Part shown: in pieces, positions 24,900 to 37,088 of the stretch | How the letters are laid out: each line of letters begins with the position of its first letter | How positions within the stretch are numbered: the first letter of the stretch is position 1 | Assembly: GCF_042453785.1 (NCBI RefSeq) | Contig: NC_091666.1 | Span: forward strand, 25,688,501 to 25,752,500 | Length of the DNA: 64,000 nucleotides | DNA from: Malus domestica | Lineage: Eukaryota; Streptophyta; Magnoliopsida; Rosales; Rosaceae | Direction: 5' to 3' | Translations under genes and position numbers: made by a program | Notes under the pieces: generated by a model | Seen by the model: only the letters and a program-made list of their open reading frames with translations | The model's database searches: none | Told to the model about the DNA's origin: nothing

Positions 24900-26335
24900 A
24901 TATGGTGTATCTGGACTAAAGTATAGAACGCTACTTTCGGCCCTAAATTATGAAAGTTTATACAAAGTAAGCCACTTTATATGTTCGAAACTCGTTCCTG
25001 GTGTGGAAGTCAGATTTGTGGTTAGGGAGAGATTGAAATGTTTTTGTGAGTCTTCTTGGTCTCCGAAAGGAGTGGATAATCGTGGTTCACCATCAATTGT
25101 AGTGTCAACAAATCTAGGTGACGTCTAGATTCTTTGAGAGTATAGAAAGCAACACTGCCAAAAATGGGAAATAGAAAAATAAATAAAGGTTGTTTTTCTT
25201 TTGTATATAAAAAAAGTTGTGTTTGTAATCGAACATTTGACTTAACCGAGTCCTAATTTATTCTCATGCCTCCTTTCACTATTCGGACTGACCTCGGGGG
25301 CTTTTGGTTGATAAGTTATTGTGAACCTTTGACCTAATCGAATGTATTTTTTCAAAATTCTCTATTACTGTTGCAAAAGCTAACAATTCACGATATATAC
25401 CGTTTATTAATTTACATTTTTTCAAGAAGAACAACTTACATAAAATGGGTTCACTGTAACGTGACGTCTCAATCTAATAATACATTGTCATGTAAAGAAA
25501 AACTTGCACTTAACAATGTATTACAAGATACATGATGTCATGTTAGCAAAAAGATGGATATTTTTTGCTCATTATAAAACAGTCACTTATTCACAAACTT
25601 TTTGTGGAGCTAATAGTTTTCATTTCCATCTCATGGAAAACCATTTTCGCTCCGCTAAGAGTTATTAGCTTTGTAATGTTTGGTCTATCGTTTGCTCAAA
25701 CTAAAAGTACAAGAAAACTAGAAAACGAAAGGATTTCGTAAGTAAGTAGACTTTTCAGAAACTCGTTCTGTATAAGTTCTTCTTCTTGTCAAAGAGACCA
25801 TTTGCTACCGGTATAATAAGACAATATCGATTGTATTGACAACATATCAATACCAAGGGAAGATGCTATAGATATGATGAGACCATTCGCTACAGTTAGT
25901 GTCATTTACGAGCATTTTCCGAATGCGTTTGGTTTTGAGATTAGTTCCGTGCGGACAAATATATTCTGTGCATTTTAAGGTCCAGTCAAAAAGAACTGAA
26001 ATATAATTTACATAATTATTATGAGGCAGATTTTCACTGCTTTATCCTGAAACTATTGAGGAAAAAAAGTAACCAAAATCCAAAAGGATCAAATTTCTTT
26101 TGGGTACGGGTGGCAGAATGGACCGAAAACTGAAACCGAACTTGGTTTGACCCGGAAAAAAATTGGTCGGTTTGGTTCAAATAAGTTATTTTATTTTATT
26201 TTATTTTTAAGTTTCTGTACAAAACTGAACTAATCTATTAATATTCGGTTCGGCATTGGTTCTTGATCTTAGTTGCATCTGCGGTTCTCTTCTAACTAAT
26301 GGTTTGGAGAAGTATTTGAGAGTTCTACTCATTCA
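24900..26335. other. Intergenic, no gene seen
   Basis: No supported coding region. The patch at 26107-26260, rich in AACCGAAC/GGTTCGG, resembles the element end at 300-427. A stretch near 25430-25500 (AACTTACATAAAATGGGTTCACTGTAACG) has a diverged relative near 40360-40430. Confidence 0.45.
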
Positions 26336-26339
26336 TTAT

Positions 26340-28180
26340 CACATCACTAGAACCACCTACAAAGGCTTAGTAGAAAAGGCTCAAGCTCGACTTTCTACTT
26401 GAAAAGTGAATTCGTTATCTTTTGTTGGATAGTCTGCTCTTGTTCAGTCTGTCACCTTCTTTATCTTAGCATATGATATGCAGACAGTGAAATTACCAGT
26501 TACCATTTGCGATCGACTAGACAAGTTGAATAAGAATTTTGTCTTTGGCTCCACTTAATCGGACAAAAAAAAAAAAAAAAAAAAAAAAAGAGGAAGTTAA
26601 CATGGTTAAATGGAGCCAAGTTTGCCTTCCGAAGTCTCTTGGTGGGCGGGCTTTGGCTTGAAAAACATGACAGTTAAGAATTCGGCTCTTCTTGATAAGA
26701 ACTTTTAGAGATTGATGTAGGGGTATAATGGTCTTTGGGCAAAAGTTTTCAACGGCATGTATATTAAAGGTGTTGTGGATTAGTTTCTCAATGATAAAAC
26801 TGCTTTAGGCTCTTCTTACACTTAGAAAGGTGTTCTTGAAGGGACTAAACTTTTGCAGTGAGGGGCTACTATCGCAAATTCGAAATGGTAATAAAGTAAA
26901 ATTTTGGACTAACAAATGTGTTAAATTTGGTATTTTGCTTCATCATGCTAGTTGCCTGCTCTCCACTAATATGCTTAAGGCTACTGTAACTGATTATTGT
27001 TACAATAATGATTGGGATATTGGTAAACTATTGCTTGTTTTACCAAAGGAGATTGTTAAACAAATTCTTAGCATTCTAGTTGGTTTTGATACTTTGGCTG
27101 ATAAGTGTACTTGGACTGGAACAAGTGATGCTAATTTTTCTGTTAATTCTACTTATATGTTGGGCCTTAATTCTAGTGGTTTTCCTAATTGGCGATGGAA
27201 TCACATTTTGAAACTTCATATTCTTCCAAAAGTTTAGAGTTTCTTATGGTTGCTATCTCTCAATAAGCTCCTAACTAATGATCAAAGGTGAAAAAGAGTA
27301 TGACTAATAACCCTGAGGGCAAAAGGGGTAGATGAAGACTTAAGAAAACTTGAAAGAAACTTTAAGAAAAGACCAGGAATACTTGGAGCTAACTAAGACT
27401 TGGCGCAAAACTGAGCGCAGTGGGGTTCTATAATTCATAAAGCGGACCCCACTTAGTGTGATAAGCTTTGTTGTTGTTATGTTTGTCAAAGATGTACTTG
27501 GGGCTTTGAATCAGTGGCTATCTTTTAAAGATTGTCCTCAGGCAAGAGAAGTTTGGCAGAAGTTAAGAATGTATAATAAACAGTCAGACTACAGTGATTT
27601 TCATGATTGGCTTCATTTTAATCTCGCCACTAAATCATTCATTTTTTGGGGGGGGGGTGTGGGGTGGTTTAAAGTGAATGTTAGTTTTATTTGTTGCTAG
27701 TTTATTTGGAATTGACGAAATAAATTTGTTTTTAAGTAGAATTTTACAATTTCTATTTATACTTATCTTCATGAAGGGTTGAAAGCTAATACTCATAGAT
27801 TTGATAAACTTTATAGGACTGAATCTTTGCTCTATTGGGAAGCTCTTCCTTTAGATTGGTTTAAGCTTAATGTTGATGGTTGCAAGAAGAGAAATAATAA
27901 TTCTATTGGAGCATGCGGTGTTTTCAGAGATTCTGATGGAAAATGAATTTATATGTTTTGAGCCAATTTGAACACGTGAGATTCTCACTGCTGCCTCGAG
28001 GACTTTATTTGGACTTATAGTTGGTATGAAGATTATGGATTGATAAACTACTGCTAGAATCAGACTCTGCACTCACAGTTCATTTGGTTGCAAGTTGCTG
28101 GCAGTAATCATCGTTTGGTCTCCTTATTTTGGCATGTCGAGAGTTTCTTTCAAGATCTTAACAATGCAAACTTAGGCATG
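26340..28180 (+). pseudogene. Decayed LINE (L1-type) ORF2, C-terminal part
   Basis: In several frames the sequence reads like the end of a plant L1-type reverse transcriptase: SVTFFILAYDMQTVKLPV, then DRLDKLNKNFVFGS, then MVKWSQVCLPKSLGG, then NGNKVKFWTNKCVKF and TDANFSVNSTY-like text, the zf-RVT region. Further on, LPLDWFKLNVDGCKKRNNNS and IGACGVFRDSDGK resemble the start of an RNase H domain. Many stops and frameshifts separate these blocks, and a poly-A tract (26562-26589) interrupts it. The 5' part of the polymerase is absent. A second LINE tail is inserted at about 27280-27480. Not functional. Confidence 0.75.
27280..27480 (+). mobile_element. 3' tail of an RTE-type LINE nested in the L1-type remnant
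   Basis: Reads AAAACTTGAAAGAAACTTTA, then GCGCAGTGGGGTTCTATAAT, then CGGACCCCACTTAGTGTGAT and AAGCTTTGTTGTTGTTATG. The 'gaccccacttagtgggataaggctttgttgttg' ending is characteristic of plant RTE-like LINEs with a TTG-repeat tail. Sequence of the L1-type remnant continues on both sides, so this copy inserted later. Confidence 0.6.
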
Positions 28181-28440
28181 TCTACATAAAAAAGAATTTC
28201 GTAGCGAATAATTGAGCGATCTATTGACGGATAGTCTAGTGATGGATAGTCTTGATTTAGATTTAGATAATTTTCACTTGGATAATCCTCCTTCTTCTTT
28301 AGTTAGTTTTGTTTGTGAAAATTGACTTCAGATATTCCGATTTAGATTTATTATTAGATAGTATTGTTTGGGCTATTAGCATTTAGACCCATTTTTCAAC
28401 CCATAAAAACAAAGAAAGTAGAAGGAACATGATGTGGCCT

Positions 28441-28469
28441 AACCTTTTAATAATAATAATATAATGATA

Positions 28470-28500
<31 letters not shown>
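28441..28500. repeat. (AAT)n microsatellite
   Basis: Imperfect then perfect AAT/TAA trinucleotides. A shorter AAT run recurs at 28810-28826. Confidence 0.8.
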
Positions 28501-28674
28501 TCTACTAATTAATAAAACCCTCTTTGTCAACCAAAAGAGATTGAAAAGACAAATTAGTCTTCTATCACTCAAAAAAATGATGGGCAATAATGTAATTTCA
28601 CATGTTCAAATTTTACTGTTTTTTATTAAAGCCTCACCTACATGTGATGTTAAAATATCTCCAATATTTATTAA

Positions 28675-28717
28675 AAAAAACAAAAACAAAAACAAAAACA
28701 AAAACAAAAACAAAAAC
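28675..28717. repeat. (CAAAAA)n microsatellite with adjacent CT tract
   Basis: Seven consecutive CAAAAA hexamers are followed by a CT-rich stretch to about 28765. Confidence 0.85.
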
Positions 28718-28829
28718 CTCTCACTCCCTCACATTCTCTCTCTCTCTCCCTCTCTCCTTCTCATTTTCTAAAAAAATATGTTCATACACACAAATCGTGT
28801 AGGCAAATGCTAATAATAATAATAATGAT

Positions 28830-31800
28830 GTAATATTCCTTGTTACTACTATATATACATGCAATGCGTGCCAGTGCGACAGAGTGCAAATTACACACTC
28901 ATTTCCTTATTACGGATCTTACCCAACTCAACTCCACACTCTTCTGCATATTCCAGTTTCTAATTGGTTGATTGAACACGTAAACTCCAGACAATCGAGA
29001 GTGGATGAGTGTCCTCTATTGCAAAGGAGGGGACCTTCGAAAGTGGCTGATCATAGAGAGATTGTTCCGTTCTCACTCATTCCCTACTCAAAATTGTCAT
29101 TATCTTCTCAGTTCTATCACCATGCAAATAAAATGCCTGCGTACTCTATCTCACAACCTCCAAAACACTCAATTTCGCACTCGTTTGGGATTTAAAAGCA
29201 ATTGGAGGGTTTTTTATTTTATTTTGTTCATGATTCACTTATATTTTTACTAAGAATTCATTCTAAAAACACTTTTATTAAAACACTTTCAATCACCTTA
29301 AAAGTATTTCCAAACACACACCTATAGATGTTCTCAAACACCTATTAATGCTTACACACTTAGTACAGTTGAGTATGATAACGTGTTCAAAATCCCTTCC
29401 AAGTCTGGATATTTATTTTCACATTTATAATAATTTAGAATATCACTTTCTTAAAAATACATAATATTGATTATTGAGGTCTTTTAAGTATTATAATAAT
29501 CCCCGAAATTATGATGTCTTTGTAGTTTTGCTAAACTTCAATTATTTTTGTTAACTGATGTAATGAATTCAGTTTTTAAATTTTCTTTTGTTTAAGTTAT
29601 AAATTTTGCTTTCTAATCTCAGTATATTATTTAAAAAATCTTAATATTTTCATATAAGATTATGTTAGGGAGAATCCAGTTGGTAATTTTCACAGATGGC
29701 TTCTATAAGCCATGATCACGACTTTTGAAAACTGGAGTATCATTCTAATCATCCAAAAGTACTGTTTATCTTAATTGACTTTAAGGTCATATCAAGACAT
29801 TTTGATTTGCGAACAATTGCAGATATGAGTTAAGACCATTGATTAAAGCAATCTATATGCCTTAGTTCTCAATTTTTTAATCTCTCTTTGTTTAAATTGG
29901 ATTAGGTTAAAATATACATATAGTTTTTCAAATCACACTCATAAACATTGATAATTAAATTGGGCTTGCACTAGTGCATAATATAGAACCACACATCACC
30001 ATCTTGTGTAGAGAAAATCTTCAATAAGACAACCTAACCACATCATTCTGCTGAGTAATTCTTCCAAAAAGATAAGACTCGTACAGTGTATTTGGTTGAC
30101 ATTACTAGCCTTCACTGAACTGGATTATACTAGTTATTAGTGAAGTCTCACGTTTGTTGCAGAGAGGGACTAAGTTTAATACTCGCGTGGGCTGACACCT
30201 TCGCTAGGAGGTCTTAGCCAGGTGATAGGATTTTTAGTACCTGTGCAAATAGGGTTAAAATCATTTAAAATACTTGCAATAATACAAGGTAATTGTAATA
30301 TAATTGCTCATGCAAGGTCGTTGTCCCCAAAGATTGTTTGACTAATTCATAATTAAATCAACTCTTAATAAACTATTAAAACTGATTTTTATCAAAGATT
30401 TGAGAATTTTTAAATTTAAAAAAATTAAATTAACATTAAAAGAAATCTAAAAGTTTGGAAATAATAACAGCAAAGAAGAAAAACGTTTTTTTTAAATTAA
30501 AATCAATTTAAAGAAAAACTAAGGTTTAGCCTCACCGTTACAATTTTATGCAATTCTACTAATTACTTATGAATTTCCACATACATGCTTTGAAGGTTAG
30601 GTTTTCCTAATGCAAATTTTCTTCGTAATATTCAAGCAAAAACGTATATCTAACATGCAACTCATCTATGATGTTCAGATCAAATATAAACATGCAAGAC
30701 TCATTAAGTTTTGTGAAAACCCTTTGAAAAACCATACAACCCTTAAAAGCGCGATGTTTGCTTTAAGTGAACTTACAATTACTAATCACAATAAGCCCTC
30801 CTCAATTTCAGGGTGATGTTCCAACAACAATTGCATCAAAATACTTGTCTAAATATCCTAATGGTTATCAATCATTAAAATATAAAGATAGTTTTAATCG
30901 TGGTGATTAATAATTCAAATCAAGCATGCATCCATTCAAAAGCAAATTAATAAATTACATATTCCTGCTAAGATTCATGGCCTAACCCTAGCAATACAAG
31001 TTAGTTACTCATATTCATAATTAAAATCATAGAAAATATTATTAGAATGAAAACTCCTTGAAGTATAAAATCTGAAAGCCCTTGAAAACCCTAGCAATTC
31101 TTCTGTCTCCAAAGTTGCATAAAAGAAAGCCGTGAAAAGACTAAGAACGGCAAAGCAATATATCCTGCTATGAAATCGCACAAACCCTAAAGTGTAGTCT
31201 TTTGCTCCAACTAGGAAACTAAATAATAATAAAATAACTTAGAAAATAAAGTTCTAATTAAACTAGGAGAATATGCACATAAACTATCCAGCCATGTTTT
31301 AACCTCAAATATCCTCCAAATCAGGCCCATAATAGCTTGTTTTGAAGATCGGGACGTTCTGAACACATCTCTAGAAAGCTACGAACCCATCCGAGGTCAT
31401 CTCAGACTCCAAAAACGCAATTCAAGCCTAAAATGTCGTTATTCCAGCACCTCGCACTACTCCTTCATTCTATCATCAGAAAATAATTGTTTGGTAGAAA
31501 AATCTGATATTTTGATACGATTAAGCTAAGTGACTCACGAACGTCCTTCAACTGGAATTGCTCCAAAATTCATCAATTTGACCACGTTTTGCTCCAGAGA
31601 AGCCGAAAGTCCTATATTAAAAATACAATTCAAAGTATTAAAATTCTTTCAAAATAATAACCAAAATATACTAAAAATAGAGTTAAATATATAATATAAA
31701 ATATACTCATCACCGGGCCCAAAAATGAGAGGACTGCTAGTCTTCTCCTTCGTACGCCAGCAACAGCCTGACCAACGGAGCCTCGACTAGCAAGCGCAAG

Positions 31801-32245
31801 ACCTACGTCTGGATATGGGTATCAGATGGGAGGGACTGCCCCTGATCTGGTCGACAAGCACCGGAAGACAGTGCTTCGACGACATTCTCGTCCGTTGGAA
31901 ATTGAAAGGTCATGAGCGTCGAACCGACTTACCCAAAATCATATAGCCATTGAGGGGAGAGGGATGATGTTGCTGTGAATTCTTTTATTTCTGCACGGTG
32001 AACTAAAAAATGAAACATCAATATTTTATAATTACAAAAAATTAATGTTTTCTTGTTCTACTTATTTGTCCGGAACACTTCATAATTCTTATCCTGATTA
32101 GTCTAATATAATCCAATCCAATCTAGTTCTGATCTTAAAATTAGTTTAGTTCGAGATAGTTCGATGCAATAAACACACTCTTACCTTTTAGTTTCATCCA
32201 ACACCATGCTAATCTAAACCACTTTGAAAAATCCAACAACATCCT
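28830..32245. other. Long intergenic stretch, no gene seen
   Basis: AT-rich. Open frames at 28884-29253 match no family I know. The segment from about 30180 to 31710 (with CAAGGTCGTTGTCCCCAAAG near 30313) resembles the unspecified long repeats of plant genomes but has no recognisable protein or clear ends. A GC-richer patch at 31710-31920 is unidentified. Confidence 0.45.
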
Positions 32246-32248
32246 CTT

Positions 32249-32445
32249 CAGATCCTTTTGGTGAGGATCTTGAAGATCTATGAATTGTGTCAGTTCATTT
32301 TACATCGTGCGATCAGTTTTTGTCAAGTATTATTAATTTTTTTTTAAATTAAAAAAAAATTAAAAATTTCTAATCGCACGATATGCGATGATTAGATAAG
32401 ATTCACACATCCGTAGAATCCTCACAAAGAGGTTCGGACTCTTGA
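32249..32445. mobile_element. MITE with CATCGTGCGATCAG / CTAATCGCACGAT arms
   Basis: The left arm (GGTGAGGATCTTGAAGATC, TTTACATCGTGCGATCAGTT) is complemented by the right arm (CTAATCGCACGATATGCGAT, GTAGAATCCTCAC) around an AT-rich core. The same arms recur at 33116-33270 and, as one arm only, at 41947-42020. This layout matches an abundant MITE family I associate with Rosaceae. Confidence 0.7.
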
Positions 32446-32546
32446 AAAATGACCTCATGGCAACATCCATAGCTAGGGACCTACCTTAATTTTTCTCGTA
32501 TAGGTAGTACGGACGTAGGCTCACCGCCTTGCATGCATAGATAATA

Positions 32547-32700
32547 AGGAAAACTAATGAAAAGGGCTTGAAAACTTTGAGTTTTAATGATAAAGACAAA
32601 ATAAAGAGTAAAGTGAATAGTACCAGGTTTGACTTTTTAGTGTAAAAATATGGTTTTTCGTTAAAGTGAACAGTACCGTAGGCTTTTCGTTAAAACTCCC
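32547..32700. mobile_element. MITE, GGAAAACTAATGAAAA family, exact 9-bp TSD
   Basis: Starts AGGAAAACTAATGAAAAGGG and ends TTCGTTAAAACTCCC. Flanked by TAGATAATA at 32538-32546 and 32701-32709, an exact 9-bp duplication of Mutator type. 154 bp, no coding content; related to 13547-13690. Confidence 0.82.
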
Positions 32701-33115
32701 TAGATAATAATGCAACCAAAATCATGGGATCGTTAAAGTGAAAGTGGGCCTCAAACTGGACCCATATGTAATTATGTAATACGTAGTGGTGTCCAACTGT
32801 AAAATTAAATATTACAAGGCTCATTTCAGCACCAACATAAATATGAGCCCCACCTGAGTATCACGTGATCTCTTTCTGCATATTAGCTCACTCTTGGTGT
32901 CGCTCTCAACCTTTGTTTTTTTATTGTCTAACTCTCAAAACCTCATCAGTCTATCAAATTTCAATTTCAATTTGCACGTACATGTTTTCGTTGTATTATG
33001 CGATGATTTTTAGTGCAAATCTCCCAATAATGGAGAAAACATTATTACCCTTGCAATTCCAATGTCTCACTAGTCACTACTCTACCCAAGGTACTTGGAG
33101 AGAACATTATTACCC

Positions 33116-33270
33116 GTGCTCGTGATCGTTCATTGTACATCATGCGATAAAAAATCATTTCAAAATTTAAAATTTAAAATCAAATATAAATAGTTACTAA
33201 CAAAAACTAACCGCACGATATACGATAAACGGTCACAATCACAAGATCCTTAAGAATCCCGAGATCCTTT
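33116..33270. mobile_element. MITE, second copy of the CATCGTGCGATCAG family
   Basis: GATCGTTCATTGTACATCAT at the left is complemented by ACGATAAACGGTCACAATC at the right, with ACTAACCGCACGATATACG between. Ends not fixed exactly. Confidence 0.6.
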
Positions 33271-33541
33271 TCCTTTTTTAACGAGTTTAAATTTTTTGAA
33301 CTTATTTTTTGTGTGATCTCTATATGGCTTTTATTATTGACAAGCACGTGTTAATAAACTTAACTCTCTTTTATTTTGTTAACATAAAAATAATACGTAA
33401 TGATAAAAACTACCCAAATGTCACACGTAAAGAGATTTGGTCTCTTTTTTTATTTTCCCTTTTTTTTTTTTTTGAGAGAGAGAGAGAGATGATCTCCTTT
33501 TTAACTACTACAAATCCTTTACTTATTCATAATTTATTATT

Positions 33542-34933
33542 GAGTAAATTACATAGTAGCCCCTCAGGTTTGAGGTCAATTACAACCCCATACAACAACT
33601 TTAAAACATTTCACTTTCATACATCCAGTACCATTTTATTTCAAAATAACACCTCCGTTAGATTTTCCATCCATTAGTCTGTTAAATGCTGACGTGGCTG
33701 CCACATTTGTGCCACGTGGCTGCCAAATGTGTGCTACGTGGAAATTTTTTTTTTTTTTATTACCCTATTGAACAAAAAAAAAAAAAAAAACGAAACCATG
33801 TTCGTCTTCCCCACTCTCTCTCTCTCGAACCCCATACCCCCCAAAATCCCCAGATCCAAAATTCCCAGTTCTCAACCTTCAACCACCACGAGAATCTCAT
33901 CCCGATTATCCACTCCCAAGCTCCCCAAACCGCCATTTTTCACCACACCCCCTATCTCTCTCTCTTACCCAAGCCACTGCCATTATTCATTTCATCAACC
34001 CAAAAGACAAGAGCCACCCCCACTTCACCACTCGAATAGATGCAGCCACCCACCCACCCATTTTATCTCAATCCAAAACCAAAGCCTCTCCTAACCCACC
34101 CCAGAATCCAATAGTTTCAAGGAATTGTAGAACCTCACAATTTCAAAAACCAAAAACCCACTTCAAATTTCAATCTTCTCTCTCTTCGTCTTCTGGGTTT
34201 TTTTTTTTTTAATCAATTCTCTCTTCCTTTTCTGGGTTTTGCGGCAGAGGATGGTGGGTTTGCGCTTGACGGGAGGAATAGTGCAGGGACTCGGCATTAT
34301 ACATTGCCGCCGCCCTCCCATTTGCTTTCGGGTAAGGATGGACAGAAAGCTTTGAGGAGTCCATATATGCCTCTGCGCCTGCAAAAAGAAAAAGTGAAGG
34401 AAGATACAGCAGCTGCCAAAGCCAAGGCAAAAGGGTTTTGCTTGTTGGGCTTTAGAAATTTGGATTTAGGGTGGGGAAAGATGGTAGAAAACCACACGGC
34501 AGCCGTGCGGGGGAGGGGGCGATGGTCGTTTGGACGGGGAATGTTTTTGGAGGCGCAGTGGGGAGGGAAATGGTTGCGGGTGATGAGGGATGGGGGAAGG
34601 GGTGGGTGTTGGGGGGTGCGAGGGTGGGCACGGGTGGGGATTCTGGGGAAGGAGATCTGGTTTTTTTTTTTTTTTTTTGTTCAATAGGGTAATAAAAAAT
34701 TATTATTTTTTCCATGTGGCACACATTTGGCAGCCACGTGGCACAAATGTGGCAATCACGTGGCACAAATGTGGCAGCCACGTCAGCATTTAATAAATTA
34801 ATGGATGGAAAATCTAACGGAGGTGTTATTTTGAAATAAAATGATACTGGATGTATGAAAGTGAAATGTTTTAAAGTTGTTGTATGGGGTTGTAATTGAC
34901 ATCAAACATGAGGGGCTACTATGTAATTTACTC
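33542..34933. mobile_element. 1.39-kb Mutator-like element with ~250-bp TIRs (possible Pack-MULE)
   Basis: Starts GAGTAAATTACATAGTAGCC and ends GGGCTACTATGTAATTTACTC, flanked by an exact 9-bp duplication TTTATTATT (33533-33541 and 34934-34942). The inverted arms extend to ATTACCCTATTGAAC plus an A run on the left (to about 33791) and T run plus GTTCAATAGGGTAAT on the right (from about 34663). The right arm holds one extra copy of a ~23-bp CACGTGGCACAAATGTGGCAA unit. The interior (about 33792-34662) is GC-richer: a CT/CCA-rich left half and a G-rich right half with open frames on both strands. No transposase was recognised, so it is non-autonomous. Confidence 0.85.
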
Positions 34934-34959
34934 TTTATTATTGTTTCGAGATTGGCGAT

Positions 34960-36200
34960 TTTTTTCCTCCAAAAAAGAAATGTATAATACCATCTTGGGA
35001 TGCCAAATTATTCTCTCTTTCATAACATAAATGGGAATGTGGATTTCTCAAAAAAAAAAAAAAAAAAAAATGGGAATGTGGGATGTGAAATGGTTGCAGT
35101 GTTTAGCAATTTAACGTAATATTGGATTAAACAAATGATAATATTAGAGAGATTAAATTTTTAAATTGAATTTACAAATTAAATAGTATATTTCATCAAT
35201 ACGAAATAAACACGTTAACGAACATTTAAGTTATAATCTAATCATAAACAACTACACATAAATTTTGATTTAAAATTTTAATTCTTTAACATTATTCTTA
35301 AACAAAACTGCGTCCGTATGGCCTGGAGGATGTGAAAATAAAACATAAACTATGTGCCCGAAAAATATCATAAAATAACATGAAAAATATCTGCAGAGGA
35401 CCCCAACCACTTAATTTTTTATTTTTTTTAGTAAAACGATAGCGTTAGTAAATTAAATGTTAAATTAGTTCGAACTCACACCGTTATATAAGGGCATAAC
35501 ACTTTTTCACTACTGTGGTAAATACCCACTTGCACAACCACTTAATTTAAATAAGAGACAACTATGTCAGTCTGTCAGTGATTTTTCACATGTTATAAAT
35601 AGTAACCTAGAAAGATGGTAAATAAATTAGACAAAAATTAATTAATTGTTTTTCTTCAATAAATATATAGGAAGAAAATGCAAGTTTAGTGAGATGGTGA
35701 GGAGCGATTTGAGGCTGGTCAGTCTCCGCTCGTTTGAGAAGGCCGCACAAGTCTCAGTCTCCTTAACTTCTTCCCTCTTTTTTTAGATCAAAAAAACAAA
35801 AATTACTCGAAGACTAAACCAAAACCAAAACCAAACACCCGATCACAACTCTTCCATCTCTCTCTCTCTCTCCTCCCTTTCTCTCTCTAAATCTCTTTGC
35901 ACTTACTGCTTCCTTGTTCTTTTACCTTCCCATTTCATTAAAAAAACAAAAACAAAACATGGTTAAGAAACAAAGATGATTGCTTTGCACTCCCCAATCA
36001 CTATTTACCTTATTCCTGTAATCGCGGGGAACCCCTTTAAAGTTGCCCTCTTTCCTTCCATGTTTCCTACTCTTATTAAATAACCTTTTTCTGCCTCCTC
36101 TTTCCAATTTTTAATCTTTCTGATTAAATAAATATGGCAACAAATACCACTTGAAATTACCCTTTTGGTTTCTGCAGTTGTGAGGTTCCGTTTGAGGTAG
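34960..36200. other. Intergenic and PMT promoter region
   Basis: No gene seen. A poly-A run lies at 35052-35070, a diverged copy of the 9789-9924 MITE at about 35137-35300, and CT-rich stretches at 35858-35890. Confidence 0.5.
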
Positions 36201-36228
36201 CATTGTACTGGGGGAGGTCAAAACGGGC

Positions 36229-36236
36229 TATATAGA
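36229..36236 (+). promoter_or_regulatory. Probable TATA box of the PMT gene
   Basis: CTATATAG in a GGGCTATATAGAGAGC context, about 325 bp upstream of the proposed leader intron donor. A T-rich leader follows. Confidence 0.5.
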
Positions 36237-36555
36237 GAGCCTTGACTGAGATTTTTTTCACATCAGGTAAAAAAAGCACTTTCTATTTAAGAAGCTTTTT
36301 CTTTAGAGAAATACAAGTTACCCAATTTGCAGCTGCTGGTTCCCAGTACAAATCTTTGCTTGTTTCCAGTGGATTTGTTGGGTTTGTGGTGTTTTTTGCC
36401 ATAAAACTTGGGGTGCAGAAAGAAGCAAAGAATAAGAAAAAAGGGAAAGAGGAAAGGTTCAGACGTCAGTGTAGTTTCTTTAAGATTTTGAGAGAACTTT
36501 AGGGTACTGAGTACTTGTTTTGTTTCTAGCTTCAAACTTCTGTCGCTGGAAATAG

Positions 36556-37078
36556 GTACATTTCTGATTGCATTTCGTTTCTTTTTCCTTACATTTTCCT
36601 TAATTTTTATGTTTATCTTTTTGTTTAATGGGATCTCTTAGCTTTTGCCTTCCTAGTGTTTGGATCTTGTTCTTGCTTTGTGAAATTTGCATTTTTTGCT
36701 TTATTTGTGTTTCCAAGTTAAATATGTAAGTTTTATTGATATTGGGTTTATTATTTATGAGCAAAGTTTGAATCTTTCCATATTTGGTTGATAGTTAGAG
36801 TAGTGTGTGATTTTGCTTTTGCTCCTTATTCCTGTATAGAGATGTATGTTTTTATTTTATTTTATTTTATTTATTTGTGGGGTTCATGATTTATGAATAA
36901 AGATTGGATCTTTATGTTTTCGATTGATTGTTACAGTTACAGTGTGCTCTTAATGAATTATGAATGGTTATTAAATGGGATCTTATGATTTGTGAAAAGG
37001 CTTGAAATTCTTGAGGTATTGATTGATGGGTTGAGTGTGATTTCTTGATGTTTTCCTTCGAATTGGAACTTTTTGCAG
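36556..37078 (+). promoter_or_regulatory. Leader (5' UTR) intron of the PMT gene
   Basis: AATAG|GTACAT donor and TTTTTGCAG acceptor bracket a T-rich 523-bp stretch ending 10 bases before the ATG. Inferred from splice consensus and composition only. Confidence 0.5.
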
Positions 37079-37088
37079 AAAGAACAAT

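Noticed and set aside
28884..29253. Two overlapping plus-strand frames of 103 and 82 codons
   Set aside because: No motif, no start context or splice partner; judged chance.
30150..31710. Possible LTR-type or other large retroelement
   Set aside because: A phrase such as GGTCGTTGTCCCCAAAG is repeat-like, but no paired LTRs, primer-binding site or gag/pol text were found.
33786..34100. Proline/serine-rich plus-strand frames in the long-TIR element as an independent host gene
   Set aside because: Low-complexity CT/CCA composition and location between the inverted arms make transposon cargo more likely.
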